From assembly GCF_023278565.1 (NCBI RefSeq), contig NC_064675.1, positions 5,456,001 to 5,520,000 on the forward strand: a stretch of DNA of 64,000 bases, given 5' to 3'. Below, piece by piece: positions 1-13,032 of the stretch. Source of the stretch: Colletotrichum lupini. Lineage: Eukaryota > Ascomycota > Sordariomycetes > Glomerellales > Glomerellaceae. Every line of letters begins with the position of its first letter. Positions within the stretch are counted from its first letter, which is position 1. The translations under genes were made by a program, and so were the position numbers. Below the pieces are notes generated by a model. That model did no database searches and was not told the origin of the DNA. It saw only the letters and a program-made list of their open reading frames with translations.

Positions 1-1298
1 TTAAACTGGCATATATACCAAATTGACGTTATTGGTGCCTTTTTAAATGGGGATTTATTAGAAGAGGTATATATAGACCCTTCTAATATACCTTTAACTG
101 AATTTTTGAAAAATACCCTAATTTAAATACATAAATTGGGATAAATCAAAAAATCAGTTATTACAGCTTTTAAAAGCCTTATATGGGCTCAAACAAAGCC
201 CTAGACAATGGCAACTAAAGCTGAAGTCTATTTTTAATAAAATAGGCTTTTTACCTTAAAATCCGATGAGGCTACCTATTTCAACCAGGATTTCAAAATC
301 CTGCTTTTATTGTTACCCACGTCGATGATTTCCTTATATTTAATAAAAATATTAAATATATAGAGGAAATTAAGGGTAAAATATCGAAATATATCGATAT
401 TAAAGACCTAGGCGAAGCCTCGAATTTCCTAGGCGTCAAAATTACTAAAATCGGTCTAATAAGACTATTTCTCTCTCTCAAAGTCATTATATTAAGGAAA
501 TTCTTAATAATAATGATTTTTCCGAAGCTAAAATCACTAATATACCTATAAATCCGGGTATATTAAATAGTGATTTAGGGAACGAAAAAGACGACTATTT
601 ACCTCAAAAGAGCTATTAAAGACCTACCAGCACCTAGTAGGATCTTTAATGTACGCTATGGTTGTAACTAGGGCTGATTTAGCTTTTTCAGTCTCTTTCG
701 TCTCCCAATACCTCCATAAGCCCACTATTTACCTACTTAAGGTAGTAAAAGGTATTTATAGATACCTTAGTGGCACTATTCACTATAATATTACCTATAA
801 TGTAATATTGGGCCTGTAGAATTAGTAGGCTATACTGATTCTAACTGGGCCGGGTGTAAAAGTACTAGAAAATCAACTTCTGGGTACTTATTTACACTAA
901 ATGGAGGTCCGATTAGCTGGAAGTCTAAAAAACAGTCTACTATAGCACTTTCTACTACAGAGGCTGAATTTAATGGACTTCAGGAAGCTATTCGGGAAGC
1001 TATTTGGCTTCAGAATTTATTATCGGAAATAGGTTATCAAATTAAACCTATTACTATTAAAACCGATAATAATGGGGCATTATCTCTTGCTTATAATCCT
1101 GAATATCACCAAAGGACTAAGCATACTGCCCTATATTATTATTATACTCGACAGGAAGTAGAAAAAGGGAATATTAAAGTAGAATATCTCCCTTCTACTA
1201 TAATGCCTGCCGATGGGTTAACAAAACCCTTACCTCGGGTTAAACATAAGGAATTCGTTAAGCTAATAGGCTTAAACGATCCTAATAACCCTATTTAA
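1..1298 (+). mobile_element. 3' part of Copia (Ty1) retrotransposon pol: reverse transcriptase and RNase H, partial and broken
   Basis: Translation of the plus strand in shifting frames gives the end of a Ty1/Copia polyprotein. It starts inside the reverse transcriptase (QIDVIGAFLNGDL, then LYGLKQSPRQW near 180-225). The catalytic VDD triad is intact at 321-329 (context THVDDFLIF), followed by DLGEASNFLG near 405-435. The connection segment LVGSLMYAMVVTRADLAF lies near 635-690. RNase H follows (TDSNWAGCKSTRKSTSGY from about 832, STTEAEF near 950, KTDNNGALSLAY near 1058) and ends with the usual PADGLTKPLP and a stop at 1296-1298. Several indels and stops break the frame, so it is not functional. 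CA and TG dinucleotides remain frequent here, unlike the Gypsy DNA to the right, so RIP damage is light. The 5' part and the 5' LTR lie outside the window. Confidence 0.93.
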
Positions 1299-1363
1299 CC
1301 TATATTATACCCCTAATATAGGTATTTATTTTCCTTATATTTTTATGAATATTTAAGGAAAAT

Positions 1364-1440
1364 ACTCTAGGGTACCAAAAATTGTTCTAGGGTACCAAAA
1401 AACTATTCTAGGGTACTAGAAATCTACTCTAGGGTACTTG
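1364..1440 (+). repeat. Four tandem ~21-bp repeats between Copia pol stop and LTR
   Basis: The motif TCTAGGGTAC begins at 1366, 1386, 1407 and 1428, each followed by a short A-rich spacer. The array lies in the 3' untranslated part of the Copia element, between the pol stop (1298) and the polypurine tract (1471-1480). Its role is unknown. Confidence 0.8.
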
Positions 1441-1480
1441 GTTAGCTATTTCAACATAGCTAATAAGGCAAAAGAGGGAG

Positions 1481-1990
1481 TGTTACGAAGGTAACTTTGT
1501 TTACCTTATTATTCGCCTTATTATCAATATTACGTAAGAAACTATATACCATATTAATCTATATTTCTGTAGATTATTATAGGTATTGATTATGTAAGCA
1601 ATACTGCTTATATAAGCTTACGTGAGCAATGGAAAGTACTGGAAGGTAACTGAATAATCTGGAATTTACTCGAGGCGGAATTACGTACTACGATTACGCA
1701 TTCACTTACGTATACGCTTATTAATTATATCATAATTAATAAGCAATGGAATATTCTAGTAGGAGGTTTTTATGCCTATATAGGCGTGTATTTGCCTACC
1801 TAGACCTTTCGTTAAGCAAGCAACTTCTCATATAGTAATTCAACTATATTACTCTCTTTACTACAAAAACCTCTTTTATATACGCTTATATCCCCTATAT
1901 TCATATATTCTTGCTTCTATATGAATATTCACTCTTTATATTCTTTATAAGAATATCCCGCATTACCTCGTTAAAGCTATACGTGCTAGA
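1481..1990 (+). repeat. 3' LTR of the Copia element
   Basis: The LTR begins TGTTACGAAGG directly after a polypurine tract (AAAGAGGGAG, 1471-1480) and ends ACGTGCTAGA at 1990. Both ends are fixed by comparison with a near-identical inverted copy at 12514-13027 that has a clean target duplication. If the element inserted normally, its duplicated flank on this side would be GTTTT (1991-1995). The 5' partner is outside the window, so this cannot be confirmed. Confidence 0.9.
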
Positions 1991-4900
1991 GTTTTTAATA
2001 AAGTTATTATTTTTATAAGTTCTAATAAAGCGTTATAAGCCTTAATAAAAGTACTAAGCTCCCGGTTATTAACCTAGAAGTCGTATTATTTAACTAGCTA
2101 ATAAAGCGCTTCTTACTCTCTATTACTTAGGCCGATCGCTTAATATACTTTAATAATATAACTAATTAGTTTATTTTACTTATTTATATTTATAATAATA
2201 TCCTTTTTAAAAAGAATACTAAGTAATATATCGACCTCGATTTTATTTAAGAGCTATATTTTAAAAACGATAAAAAGACCTTATTTAAGTAAATTAAATA
2301 GTAGTTAAAAATACGTATTACTTAGTACTAATTAGAGTAGGTCCTAGCGTTTATTATTAGCTAGCTAAATAATAATACTAAGTACTTATATATAATAACC
2401 TATAAGAACCTCGACTTTATATATATTATTATTATAAAGCTCCGTATTATAAAGAAAGCCCTTACCTAAGCTTATATTAATAATATAGCTATAGCTAAAA
2501 GGCTAGAGTAATTAGAGAACGGCTCCTAGGCTAGCTTTATTTAGGATACTACTACCCTTAGTATATTAAAGTAGTAATTAATATATTTAGAAATATAAAG
2601 TAATTACGAAACTACTCTAGCCTCGTCCTATCCTATTACTTATAGTTTTTAGAAAATACCTAACGTACCTATTTTTATAAATAATAATACTAGTTTTAAG
2701 TTTAATTACTAACTCTAGCGTATTATAAAATACTTAAAGAACGCTGATTATAATATAAATAAGTACTATTTAGAATATATTATTAATAAAATTAGAAATA
2801 GTATTACGGAGTTTATATACTTATTACTAACTTTAAACGAGATTATTATAACTAAGTAACTACTTTATAAGCTTAAGTCGGCTTATATTAGCCCGATTAT
2901 TATAAACGACGCTAGCTATAAACTAGATATATTTATAATTATACTTAAAAACGTTTATTAAAAGCGCTCTATATTTACTAAGCTCGCGTATATTAATAAG
3001 TTTTTAAAATCTTAATAAAAGCGCCGTTTTTATAATAAGCTACTTATATATTTTCGTAACTAGGCTATATTAAAGTACTTAAATAATATAGCTACTTTTT
3101 AAAAATATACTAAGTACGTTACCTAGCTAGCTAACGTAATATAGCCCCTTTTTATAAAGGACCGTGCGGTTAAAGCCTTTAGTTAGACTCGCTAAACCTT
3201 AAATAAAAATAATAAAAATAATAAAAATAGCGGAAATAATAAAAATACCAAAAGTACTAAATAGAACCGAGGTCGTACCTTTATTTATAAAATAATCCTT
3301 AAAGCCTTATATTAAAAACTTAAGGATAGTAGCGCTTATTTTATTTATAATAATATTAAATATATTTTTAAGGACTACCCTAAGAAGCCGAAGACTATTA
3401 TAGCCGTTATTAACGCTACTACGGGCCTTATTAAAATAGAATTAGGTTTAAAAAACTAAACCCCCTAGTAAAAGTAAACTCTTAGCTAGGGAATACGTAT
3501 AAAAAGGATAGAAGATTAGTAATTAATTTAGTAAACTTATAAGATTTTATAGGGGGTTAGCTCTTTAAAATAGAGCTTATATTAATATTTAATAAATATA
3601 AAATTTACTTAAGAGCCTTATTTAATATAAGAGCTAATAAATACGGATTTATAAATAACTATATAACCCCTTTATTATAATAGTTTTACGCGGCCCTATT
3701 TTATAAATTATTATACCTAATTCCTATTATTAAGTTTAATAAAAAGCGATTAAATAATATTAATATAATATAAACTGCTAACTTATATATTAATTAACGG
3801 GTCTTTTTAAAAGTACCCCTTTTTTAACTTAATACGGGCCGCTATGACTTAATTTTAAAATAGAAGTAGTTCGAATACTACGGGGTAAACCTTAATATTT
3901 ATTATTAACGGCTAATATAGCCTAAGGACCTATTATTATAAAAAATGCTCTTTATTATTATTAAAGATATTAAGGACCTATATACTCTAAAAGTTATCGA
4001 TATATAATACTAAATTAATACTAATTACTAATAAGACCTATTTAAAATAGATATAACCTATTATAATTAAAAGTTTTAATAATAGCGGGAAAAGGGCATA
4101 CTAATTAGGATATTATTACGCCCACTAAAAACGATAACTTATTAAATATAATAATTAAATAAGGTTAAGGATATAAAGAAAATAGAACGCGCCCTTAATA
4201 ATATTATTATTACTTTTATAAAGAGGGTTAAATAGCGGAAACTATACTTAGTAGCGTTATAAATAGATATTATTTTTATTAATACTCCCGTATTTAAAAA
4301 GAACTTAAAATAGAACGACGTTAAAATAGGCTCTATATTACTCTATAAGCTAGACCGTATTATAGAGGATAAAAAAGAAGAGATAGACCCCTTATATAAT
4401 AATAACTAAGTTACTTATAACCTTATAATAACTAACTTACTAAAGTACTTACGGCCCTAAACTAACGTCTTTAGTAAAATAGCTAGCGATATATTTACGC
4501 TTTATAAACTATATAATTATAAAATCGAGCTCCTAAATAGTAATAAAGAGAAGCTAACTTATTACCCTCTATATAAATAATTAGTACCGGAGCTAGAGGT
4601 TATAAGAGCTTATTTATTAAAATACTTATAAAAGGGATTTATTAAACTAAGTAATACTCCTTTTATATTACTAATATTATTTATAAAAAAGTGTAATAAT
4701 AGTTTACGTTTTTATATTAACTTTTATAAACTAAATAAAGTTATAAAAAAAGACCGCTACTTATTATTACTTATTAATAAGACCCTCGCGCGGCTAAGTA
4801 AAGTAAAAGTATTTATTAAACTAAATATTAAGTAGGCTTTTTATTATATTCGCTTCGACTTAGTTTCTAAGGACTTAATAATATTTAGAACTTATTACGG

Positions 4901-7631
4901 GGTATATAAATATAAAGTAGTACCCTTCGGGCTTTATAACGGGCCCACTACGTATTAATAATATATAAACAAAATATTAATAAAGTACCTAGACGACTTT
5001 TATATAATATATATAAATAATATCCTAATCTTCTTAAATAACCCCCTCTAGTACTAAGAGTACGTTATTAAATACTAAATTATTTATAAAAAGTAGGCTT
5101 ATAAGCGAATATTAAAAAGTATAAATTTAGCGTTATTTTTATAAAATACTTAGGCTTCGTAGTTTTTATAAAAAGTATATAGCTTAATAAGGAAAAAGTC
5201 TTTATAATTAGAGATTAGAAGCTATTTATATCACTTAAGGGTATTTAATCTTTTTTTAAGTTTTATAACTTTTATAAGAGATTTATAAAGAATTACGGCT
5301 ACCTAGCTAGGCCCTTTATAAAACTAATAGGTAAAGGAGTTTTTTTTAATTTTAGTACTAACTACGAGACGGCTTTTAAAACTATAAAACTAGTACTAAC
5401 GTTAATACTAATCCTTTATTATTTTAAGTTAAAATTACTAACGTAGCTAAAAACCGACGCCTCTAACTTAATATATACTAGAGCGCTACTATAATAATAA
5501 TAAAATAATAAGTTATAATACTTAATAGCCTTTTACTTAAAAACGATAAGTAGTATAAAGCTTAACTATACTATTTATAATAAAAAAATACTAATAATAG
5601 TACTATACTTAGAGGAATAGTACGTAAAGTTTATAAGTTACGAGTATAAGTTTAATATTATTATAAATTATTAGCTACTACTATTCTTTATAACTAAGTA
5701 CTTACTTAACTTATAATAAGCCTACTAAGCTAGTACGCTAACGGACTTTAATTTTTAAATTTATTACTACTTAAAAAAAAAACGTACTAATTAACGCCTT
5801 ATTACGAAAAATAGAGGATATTTATACTTAATAAGTACTAAAAGAGGCTAATAGGACCTAAGTCCTCTTATTACTAAGACTACTATCCCTTGATATTATA
5901 ATAAAGCTACGGGCGTTATTAAGTACCGTAATTAGTTAATTATAGCTTATAATTAACTTGTTCTTATTAAAAAATAAGCTCTAAGAGTACTTATTAATAA
6001 AAAAGATTTTAAAACTTAATAAAGACCTTATTATAGCGTCCCTCGTACTAATATAAGCGCTAGTAGCTAAAGGGTATAAGCGCTAATATATTTAAAATAA
6101 CGGATTATTAATAATAAACGAAAAGCTCGTAATACCTAAAGAAGAGAACCTTTATATTATAATTATCCGCAAAGTTTATAAGTAAAAGCTCCTCGCCTAC
6201 TTAGGGTATAATAAAGTTATAAAAATAATTAAATAATAATACTATTAGCCGAGCTTAATAGTAAATATTTATTAATATATATAGAACTATTATACTTACT
6301 AATAATTATAAAAGCTACGTAATAAGCCCCTAAGGGAGCTAAGGCTACTTTTAATACCTAACTACCTATAATAACATATTTCTACTAACTTTATAACTAT
6401 CCTTACTAATTAAAAAGGATTTAATAATATTTAAGTAATAATAAACTACTTAAATAAAAGGGTAATATTTATTCCTTATTATAAAACTATTATAATAAAA
6501 AATATAAACTAAATATTTTACGAATAGGTACTACCTATTTTCGGCCTATTAAAAACTATTATATTAGACCGAGGCCCCTAATTTATTTTTAATTTCTAAG
6601 GGGAGCTCTATAAAATCTATAGAGTTAAGCTATAGCTATTAATAGCTAACTACCCCTAAATAAATAGCTAAATAGAAGTATTAAATTAGTATATCTTATA
6701 ATAATTAAGATTACTAATTAACTAATACTAAGATAACTAGAGTAATATACTACTTATAATTAATTTTATTTATACTACCTAGCTTAGCAAGACTATAAGG
6801 CTATTATTATATAAAATAAAATTCGGTTATTAACTACGGCTCTTTTTTAACTAATCTAAACGAACTTACTAATTCGGCTTTATAAAAGAAAAGCTAAACC
6901 GTACTAACATATAGTATATAGCCTAGGGGATATATAAGGCCTAAGAGACCGCTAGGGGTAATATAAAAGTCGCTTAGGTATAATATAAAAAGTATATTAA
7001 CTACTACTAGTACCCGGACGATTTAAAACTAAAAAACTAGGTCTTTATTAATACTTCGTATTAAAAATCCGCTAATATAAATAAACTATAGTAGTTATAA
7101 GCCGGGCTATAGCCTATCGTTAGTGCTAAATAGGGAGGTATATAAATTATAAAACTACTAATAAATAACTAAATATACCTAGTTTTTTATTTAAATAAAC
7201 TAAAAAAGGCCGCTAATAACCTATTACCTAAGTAAAACTAAGACTTATTATTATTAATTATTAATAATAATAGCGAACCGGAGTACGAGGTTTTAGAAAT
7301 CGTTAAATTATATTTATATAAAAGAAAACTATAGTATTAAGTAAATTGAAAAAAGTACGATATGGATCTAACTTAATATAACGTAAAGAGCTTTAAGTAT
7401 ATATTAATAGCGCTCTAAGCGTTCTATTACTAATACTTAATTACTAAGGGCCCGCTATAGAACTTAAATATATAAATAAAAGCTACCGTAACTAGTAATT
7501 TATTACTACCGAAGGACGACGATAATATAATAATAATAATTATAACTATAAATTTACTAAAATAAGAGGTAATTTAGAAGTTTATTTTTTAGTACTACGA
7601 ATAGCGCCCTCTAGTATAGAGGGGGGGGTAA
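1991..7631 (+). mobile_element. Gypsy-A: Ty3/Gypsy chromovirus internal region (gag-pol), heavily RIP-mutated
   Basis: Coding order on the plus strand is gag, reverse transcriptase, integrase, chromodomain. A gag CCHC zinc knuckle remnant lies at 3337-3378 with every Cys and His turned to Tyr (YFIYNNIKYIFKDY). Reverse transcriptase spans about 4600-5040 (KGFIKLSNTPF, then VVPFGLYNGPTTY, then YINNILIF at 5010-5033, where the catalytic YVDD has become YINN). Integrase lies at about 6180-6700, with the DRGP motif near 6570. A C-terminal chromodomain lies near 7270-7470 (KYDMDLT, YNVKSFKY). A purine tract at about 7616-7628 precedes the 3' LTR. Stops are everywhere and CA/TG are nearly absent. 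The left end is cut by the Copia LTR; no 5' LTR is visible. The family assignment is solid; protein boundaries are approximate. Confidence 0.88.
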
Positions 7632-7653
7632 TATTATAATAATAAGTACTAAG
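7632..7653 (+). repeat. Left fragment of Gypsy-A 3' LTR, interrupted by Gypsy-B
   Basis: After the G-rich purine tract the sequence TATTATAATAATAAG (a G-to-A form of TGTTATAATAA) starts the 3' LTR of Gypsy-A. Gypsy-B enters after CTAAG at 7649-7653. The rest of the LTR probably resumes at 15643 and may end at TTATAATA (15841-15848), which would mirror its start. The exact ends are inferred. Confidence 0.55.
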
Positions 7654-8171
7654 TATTACGGCTAGCTAGTCGTAATAAGTATATTAGCAGAAGTTAAGGC
7701 TACGAGTACTAAGTAAATAGTATTATAATTATAAATAGCTTCCCTAAAGCTATATTTATAAGTCGTAAAGTAAGTAAGGCTTTAGTAATTAATCGTAGTC
7801 TTATTAAAAGGGGTTCTTAATAAAAATAACTAAAAGCGATCGTAAGATTTAATATTAAGTTAATTATTAAAAAAGCTATAAAAAGTCTATTCTTAAGCCT
7901 AGCTTAAGTCTATACTATATATAAGTTTTATTTTTAAATATATTTTTTATTTATATATTTACTTAACGGGCTCCGTATTTTAAAAGGACGGGGTCCGTAT
8001 TCTTAGTATATAGACCTTTTTATTTCTTATTATTACGTAACTTATCTTATAGTTCTTTTATTTTATAAACGTTACTTTATATTCTTATATTCCTATATAT
8101 ATAATATATTATAACCGCTATAAGCCTACGGGGCAGGCCCTAGTTTTAGTTATATATATTAAGTTATAATA
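7654..8171 (-). repeat. Gypsy-B 3' LTR
   Basis: 518 bp, aligned along its length with the copy at 15103-15642. On the plus strand it starts TATTACGGCTAGCTAGTCG, matching TGTTATAGCTAATTAGTCG of the other copy with only C/T and G/A transitions, and ends GTTATAATA. A near-palindrome GCCTAC-GGG-GCAGGC lies close to the right end. Confidence 0.85.
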
Positions 8172-11100
8172 TTAGGTCTCTTTTTTAAAGGTCTAGTTCT
8201 ATAAACCTATAAATAGGTTATTTATTCCTAAGTTAGGGATTCGTTAAGTATATTTTTTTTAAAATATACTAATACGATATTAAGTTATATTAAAAAACGT
8301 TTATCGAATAACTCTATTTCTAAGCTTTATTTAGCTTATAACGACGTATTTAATCGTTTTAATTCTAACGACATAATACTTTATACTCGATATTTCCGCG
8401 CAAAATGCGCATGTTATATAATTAAGGGGTCGAAGACTTACTAAAATTATAAAAATCTAAAGCGTCTTTATAATAGTCTTATTATTATATTAAGTCGTAA
8501 GTATTATTATAGCCTTATTATTCGTAGTTATTAATATTTTCGTAATAAAAAAGCTAAGTAACTAGTATTAAGATCTAAAATAAAAAGAGGAGGAGGTTAG
8601 TAATACCTTACTTAATCTCTATATAGAGCTTGCTTAGATTTAGTCCGAGATTATAAAAGTAGCTAGCCGTTTAGCTCGTATTTAGACTATTTAAAAATAA
8701 ATAAAGGAGTAATATATTAAGACCTTTATTTAAAGTATATAAAAATTAAAAAAAAAATCGCGTTCTTCTTATATTAAATACTTATAAATAGTAAATAATA
8801 AGCAATTTTTAAGTAGTAAGTATTTCTAATAATATTAATTAGACTTTTTTTAGGATTAATAATAAGTTCGCTTCCCTAAGGCCGTTAGTATTAAACGCCG
8901 ACGTTCTTAAGTATTATAATAATCTTATAAGAGTTTTTAAAAATATTAGAGGTTCGTAATAGGTTCTTATATATTTTCTTTATATCTATAGCCCTTTTAT
9001 TTAATAAAGTATTCTTTTTTATTATTTTTTATTTTATAGTTAATAATTCTTTTAACTTCGTATTCTAATTAGTTTAGTTTAATAATAATATAATCTTCTA
9101 TATATAAACTTTTTAATATAAGCTCGAGTAATAAAATATAAAAAACGGGATAGTATCGTATCGTATTTAGTAATCTTAGCTCGTAATTAATTAATAAGAC
9201 TTTTTTAATAATTTTAAAAGGTCTAAGTTTTTTATAATCTAATTTATTACTTAGTCATTTCGTTTTAATATTATAATAAAAGAAATAAGTACTATCCCCC
9301 TCTTTTAAAAATAGTCCTCTAATCCTTAATTTATCCGCGTTCTTTTTTATACATTATCGTATAAACTCGAGGTTTAATAAAGCTTATTTATAAATCTTTT
9401 TAAGTTTACTTACGTTTATTATAGCTTTTATAGCTTATAGTCCTTATCGTACTTCTCTATATACTATTAACTAAAATCCGTAATTAAAATAAAATAGAGA
9501 TTTTTTTATACTTTCGCTAACTATATTATTATATATAAACTAAGTTATTAATAAAAATACTACTTAATTATCCTAGTTATAGTTTATATAATAATAAAAG
9601 TATATCTTAAGGATCTAATTAATCCTTTTTATTTATCTATCGGTTTATAAATAAAATAATATCGATAGTTTATAGTTTATACTAAGTTACGAAATTAGAA
9701 ATTTCTAAAACTTTAAAATAAATAGCTTATTTTTATTAAAGATAATTTCTTTTAGTAAACTATAGTTCGAAAATATAACCTTAATAAATACATATACTAA
9801 GTCTTTTATAGTATTTAATTCTTTATAGGGAATAAAATATACGAACTTAGTAAGTTAATCGACTATAACTAAAATACTATTATATTATACTTTAGTAAAT
9901 AGTTCTTTAGACTTTAGTAGTTTAATAATAAAGTCTTATATAATTAATTAATATACTTCCGTTAGTAATTATAATAGTTATAGTTCGCTATAAAGTTTAT
10001 ATAAGCTATTCTTACTTTTCTTATAGGTCGCATAGTCCTTAATTATTTTTATAATTTTAGTACGTATAATAAATTTATTATAATACTAGCGAATCCGTTT
10101 TTACGTTTTAGTAATTCCTTAATAACTATATACCGGTATATTATAAATTTTTATAATAAGCTTAGGGGTTATTTTTCTAATTAAGCTAGTATTAATCCTT
10201 TTAGCTATTATAAAGAGCTTTGTAATTAGTATAAAGCTACTATCTTTTTCCTATTTAAAAATAACTTATATTTTTTTAAGGACTACGACTTCGTAATTAG
10301 GTCTTTTATTAAGAGCATTTACCCTACTATTTTCTAAACCCTTTTAATAAATAATTTAGAAATTAAATTTAAATAGGAATTCGCTCTATTTAACTCATTG
10401 TTTATTTAGGTTCTTATTTGTTATAAAGTTTATAAGGTTCTTATAGTCTATATAAATTATAACTTCGTACTTAGTTCTAAATAACTATAACCTTTATTTT
10501 TAAAATACTTCGATAATAACTATTAGTTCCTTATTATAAATTTACTAATTTAATTCTATTTTATAAAATACCTTAAAATAAAAGTAATATAAATAAAGCT
10601 TTTTTTACTTATCTCGTTATCCTAAGACCGCTCTTATAGTAAAATCTAAGGCGTTAGTTTTAATTTTAAAAGGTTTTTAAGGGTCTAGGATTATAATAAC
10701 TAGTTTAGAAACGACTATATTCTTAATTTTAATAAATACTTTTTTATACTTAGGATCCTAAATAAAGGGGGTATCCTTTTATATTAAGTTATTAAGAGGT
10801 CTAATTATATTAATATAGTTTTTAAAGAATTATTAATAAAAATTAACGAATTTTAAAAATCCTTATACGTCTTTAATATTTTATAATATAAGCTAGTCCC
10901 TAACTACTTTTATTTTTAATACTTATATATAGATTTATCTTAATATAATAATATATTTAAAAAAGTCTACTTTTTATATATAGAACTTATATTTAAAGGG
11001 TTTAGTATATAGCTTAATATCTTAGAACTTTTAAAATACTATATAAATATACTTTTTATATATTTTAAAATTAGAAGAGAAGATAAGAATATTATTAATA

Positions 11101-12508
11101 TAAATAATAATAAAGATATTAACGTATTCCCGGAGTACGTAGTTAATTATTATTTAAAAAGTTACTAGAGCGTTAGTAAGTCTAAAGGGTATAATAAAGT
11201 ACTTAAAGAGTCCTTTACGAATTCAGAATACTATTTTCTATTTATTTCCTTTTTTAATCCAAATCTAATTAAATACTTCTTTAAGATCTATAATAATAAA
11301 CTAATTAGCTCCGTAAAATAAATCTCTAAGCTTAGTAATAAATAATAAAGGGTAGTAATTCTTTTTTATAATTTTATTAAGTTTTTTATAGTTAATAACT
11401 AGTTTTCGTTTCTTTACTCCTTTTTTTAATACGAAGAATAAGGGTAATTTTATAAGAGAATTTAATAGTTAAATAAGTCCTTTTTTAAGTTTCTTATTAA
11501 TTTATTTATTAAGATATTCCTATTCTTCTTAATTTATTAAATATATTAAAAAGAACCTAAGTTACATTCTTTTTTTAAATTTAATTTCTATATCCTAACT
11601 ATTATATTTTAATAATTCTATTTCTTTAAGTTTTATAAATAGTTTTATATATATTTAGTACTCCTTGAGTATAGTTTAGAATTATTACGATCCTTAATCG
11701 TTAATATTAGTTATAAACTTCTTAGAGCTTTTTACTATTTTAATAAAAACTATATATTATATTTATTCTCGTTTTTTAGGAGTTTTTAAAAATCCGTTTA
11801 AACCCTTTTTTTTTTTAAGTCGTTTAGTAACTAGATTTTCTTAGAGGACCTAGTTAGTAATCTAATTTATCTATAAGTTATACTTTTATAACTACGAGAT
11901 TTTTAAAATAACGTTAATATTTCCGATCTTTATAATATCGTATTATAATTATTTTTATTAATTATTAATATATATTAAGAAGTATATAGTCTCTTAATTA
12001 ATATATTTATAATTATAATTAACTTATTCTCCTTTTACCGTTTATAATTAGTATAATTTATTCTTATATACTTATAATAAGTTAAGTTTATTTATTATTC
12101 TTAATAAAATATAGGTTTTATATACGCTATTATTAATAATAACGTCTAATTTTTATTTATAAATATTAAAATTAACTCGTAAGTATGCGTCGTTACGTTA
12201 TATAATTATATATAAAAACTTTTTTTTTATTTTCGCCTCTCGTCGTTCTTTTATAATTAGCTTTTTTAGTTTTTTATTATTTATTTTTTTAAACGGGTTT
12301 TTTATTTATATTTCTTTTAATACTCTCTCTAGGCCTTAGCTTTTTTAATATAGTAAATCTAATATTAATCGTATTTATAGTCTTTTTATTTTATATATTC
12401 GCTATTAAAGTACTTTATAAAAAAGTTAGGGTTTAGTCTAAATATAGCTCTATTACTATTGTTAAAGCTTAGTAACGTCTAGCTAAGTAATTAATTTTTT
12501 ATATAGAT

Positions 12509-12513
12509 ATCTT
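12509..12513. repeat. Target-site duplication ATCTT, left copy
   Basis: ATCTT directly precedes the Copia solo LTR and is repeated exactly at 13028-13032. Five bases is the usual duplication length for LTR retrotransposons. Confidence 0.9.
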
Positions 12514-13027
12514 TCTAGCACGTATAGCTTTAACGAGGTAATGCGGGATATTCTTATACAGAATATGAAAAGTGAATATTCATATAGAAGCAAGAATATA
12601 TAAATATAGGGGATATAAGCGTATATAAAAGAGGTTTTTGTAGTAAAGAGAGTAATATAGTTGAATTACTATATGAGAAGTTGCTTGCTTAACGAAAGGT
12701 CTAGGTAGGTAAATACACGCCTATATATAGGCATAAAAACCTCCTACTAGAATATTCCATTGCTTATTAATTATGATATAATTAATAAGCGTATACGTAA
12801 GTGAATGCGTAATCGTAGTACGTAATTCCGCCTCGAGTAAATTCCAAATTATTCAGTTACTTTCCAGTACTTTCCATTGCTCACGTAAGCTTATATAAGC
12901 AGTATTGCTTACATAATCAATACCTATAATAATCTACAGAAATCGTAGATTAATATGGTATATAGTTTTCTTACGTAATATTGATAATAAGGCGAATAAT
13001 AAGGTAAACAAAGTTACCTTCGTAACA
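12514..13027 (-). mobile_element. Solo Copia LTR inserted in Gypsy-B
   Basis: 514 bp, inverted and nearly identical to the Copia LTR at 1481-1990. Read on the minus strand it begins TGTTACGAAGG and ends CGTGCTAGA. It is flanked on both sides by ATCTT, and no Copia coding sequence lies next to it. This is therefore a solo LTR left by recombination between the two LTRs of a once complete element. It keeps more CA and TG steps than the Gypsy DNA around it. Confidence 0.93.
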
Positions 13028-13032
13028 ATCTT
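13028..13032. repeat. Target-site duplication ATCTT, right copy
   Basis: Exact repeat of the left copy at 12509-12513, directly after the start of the solo LTR. Confidence 0.9.
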
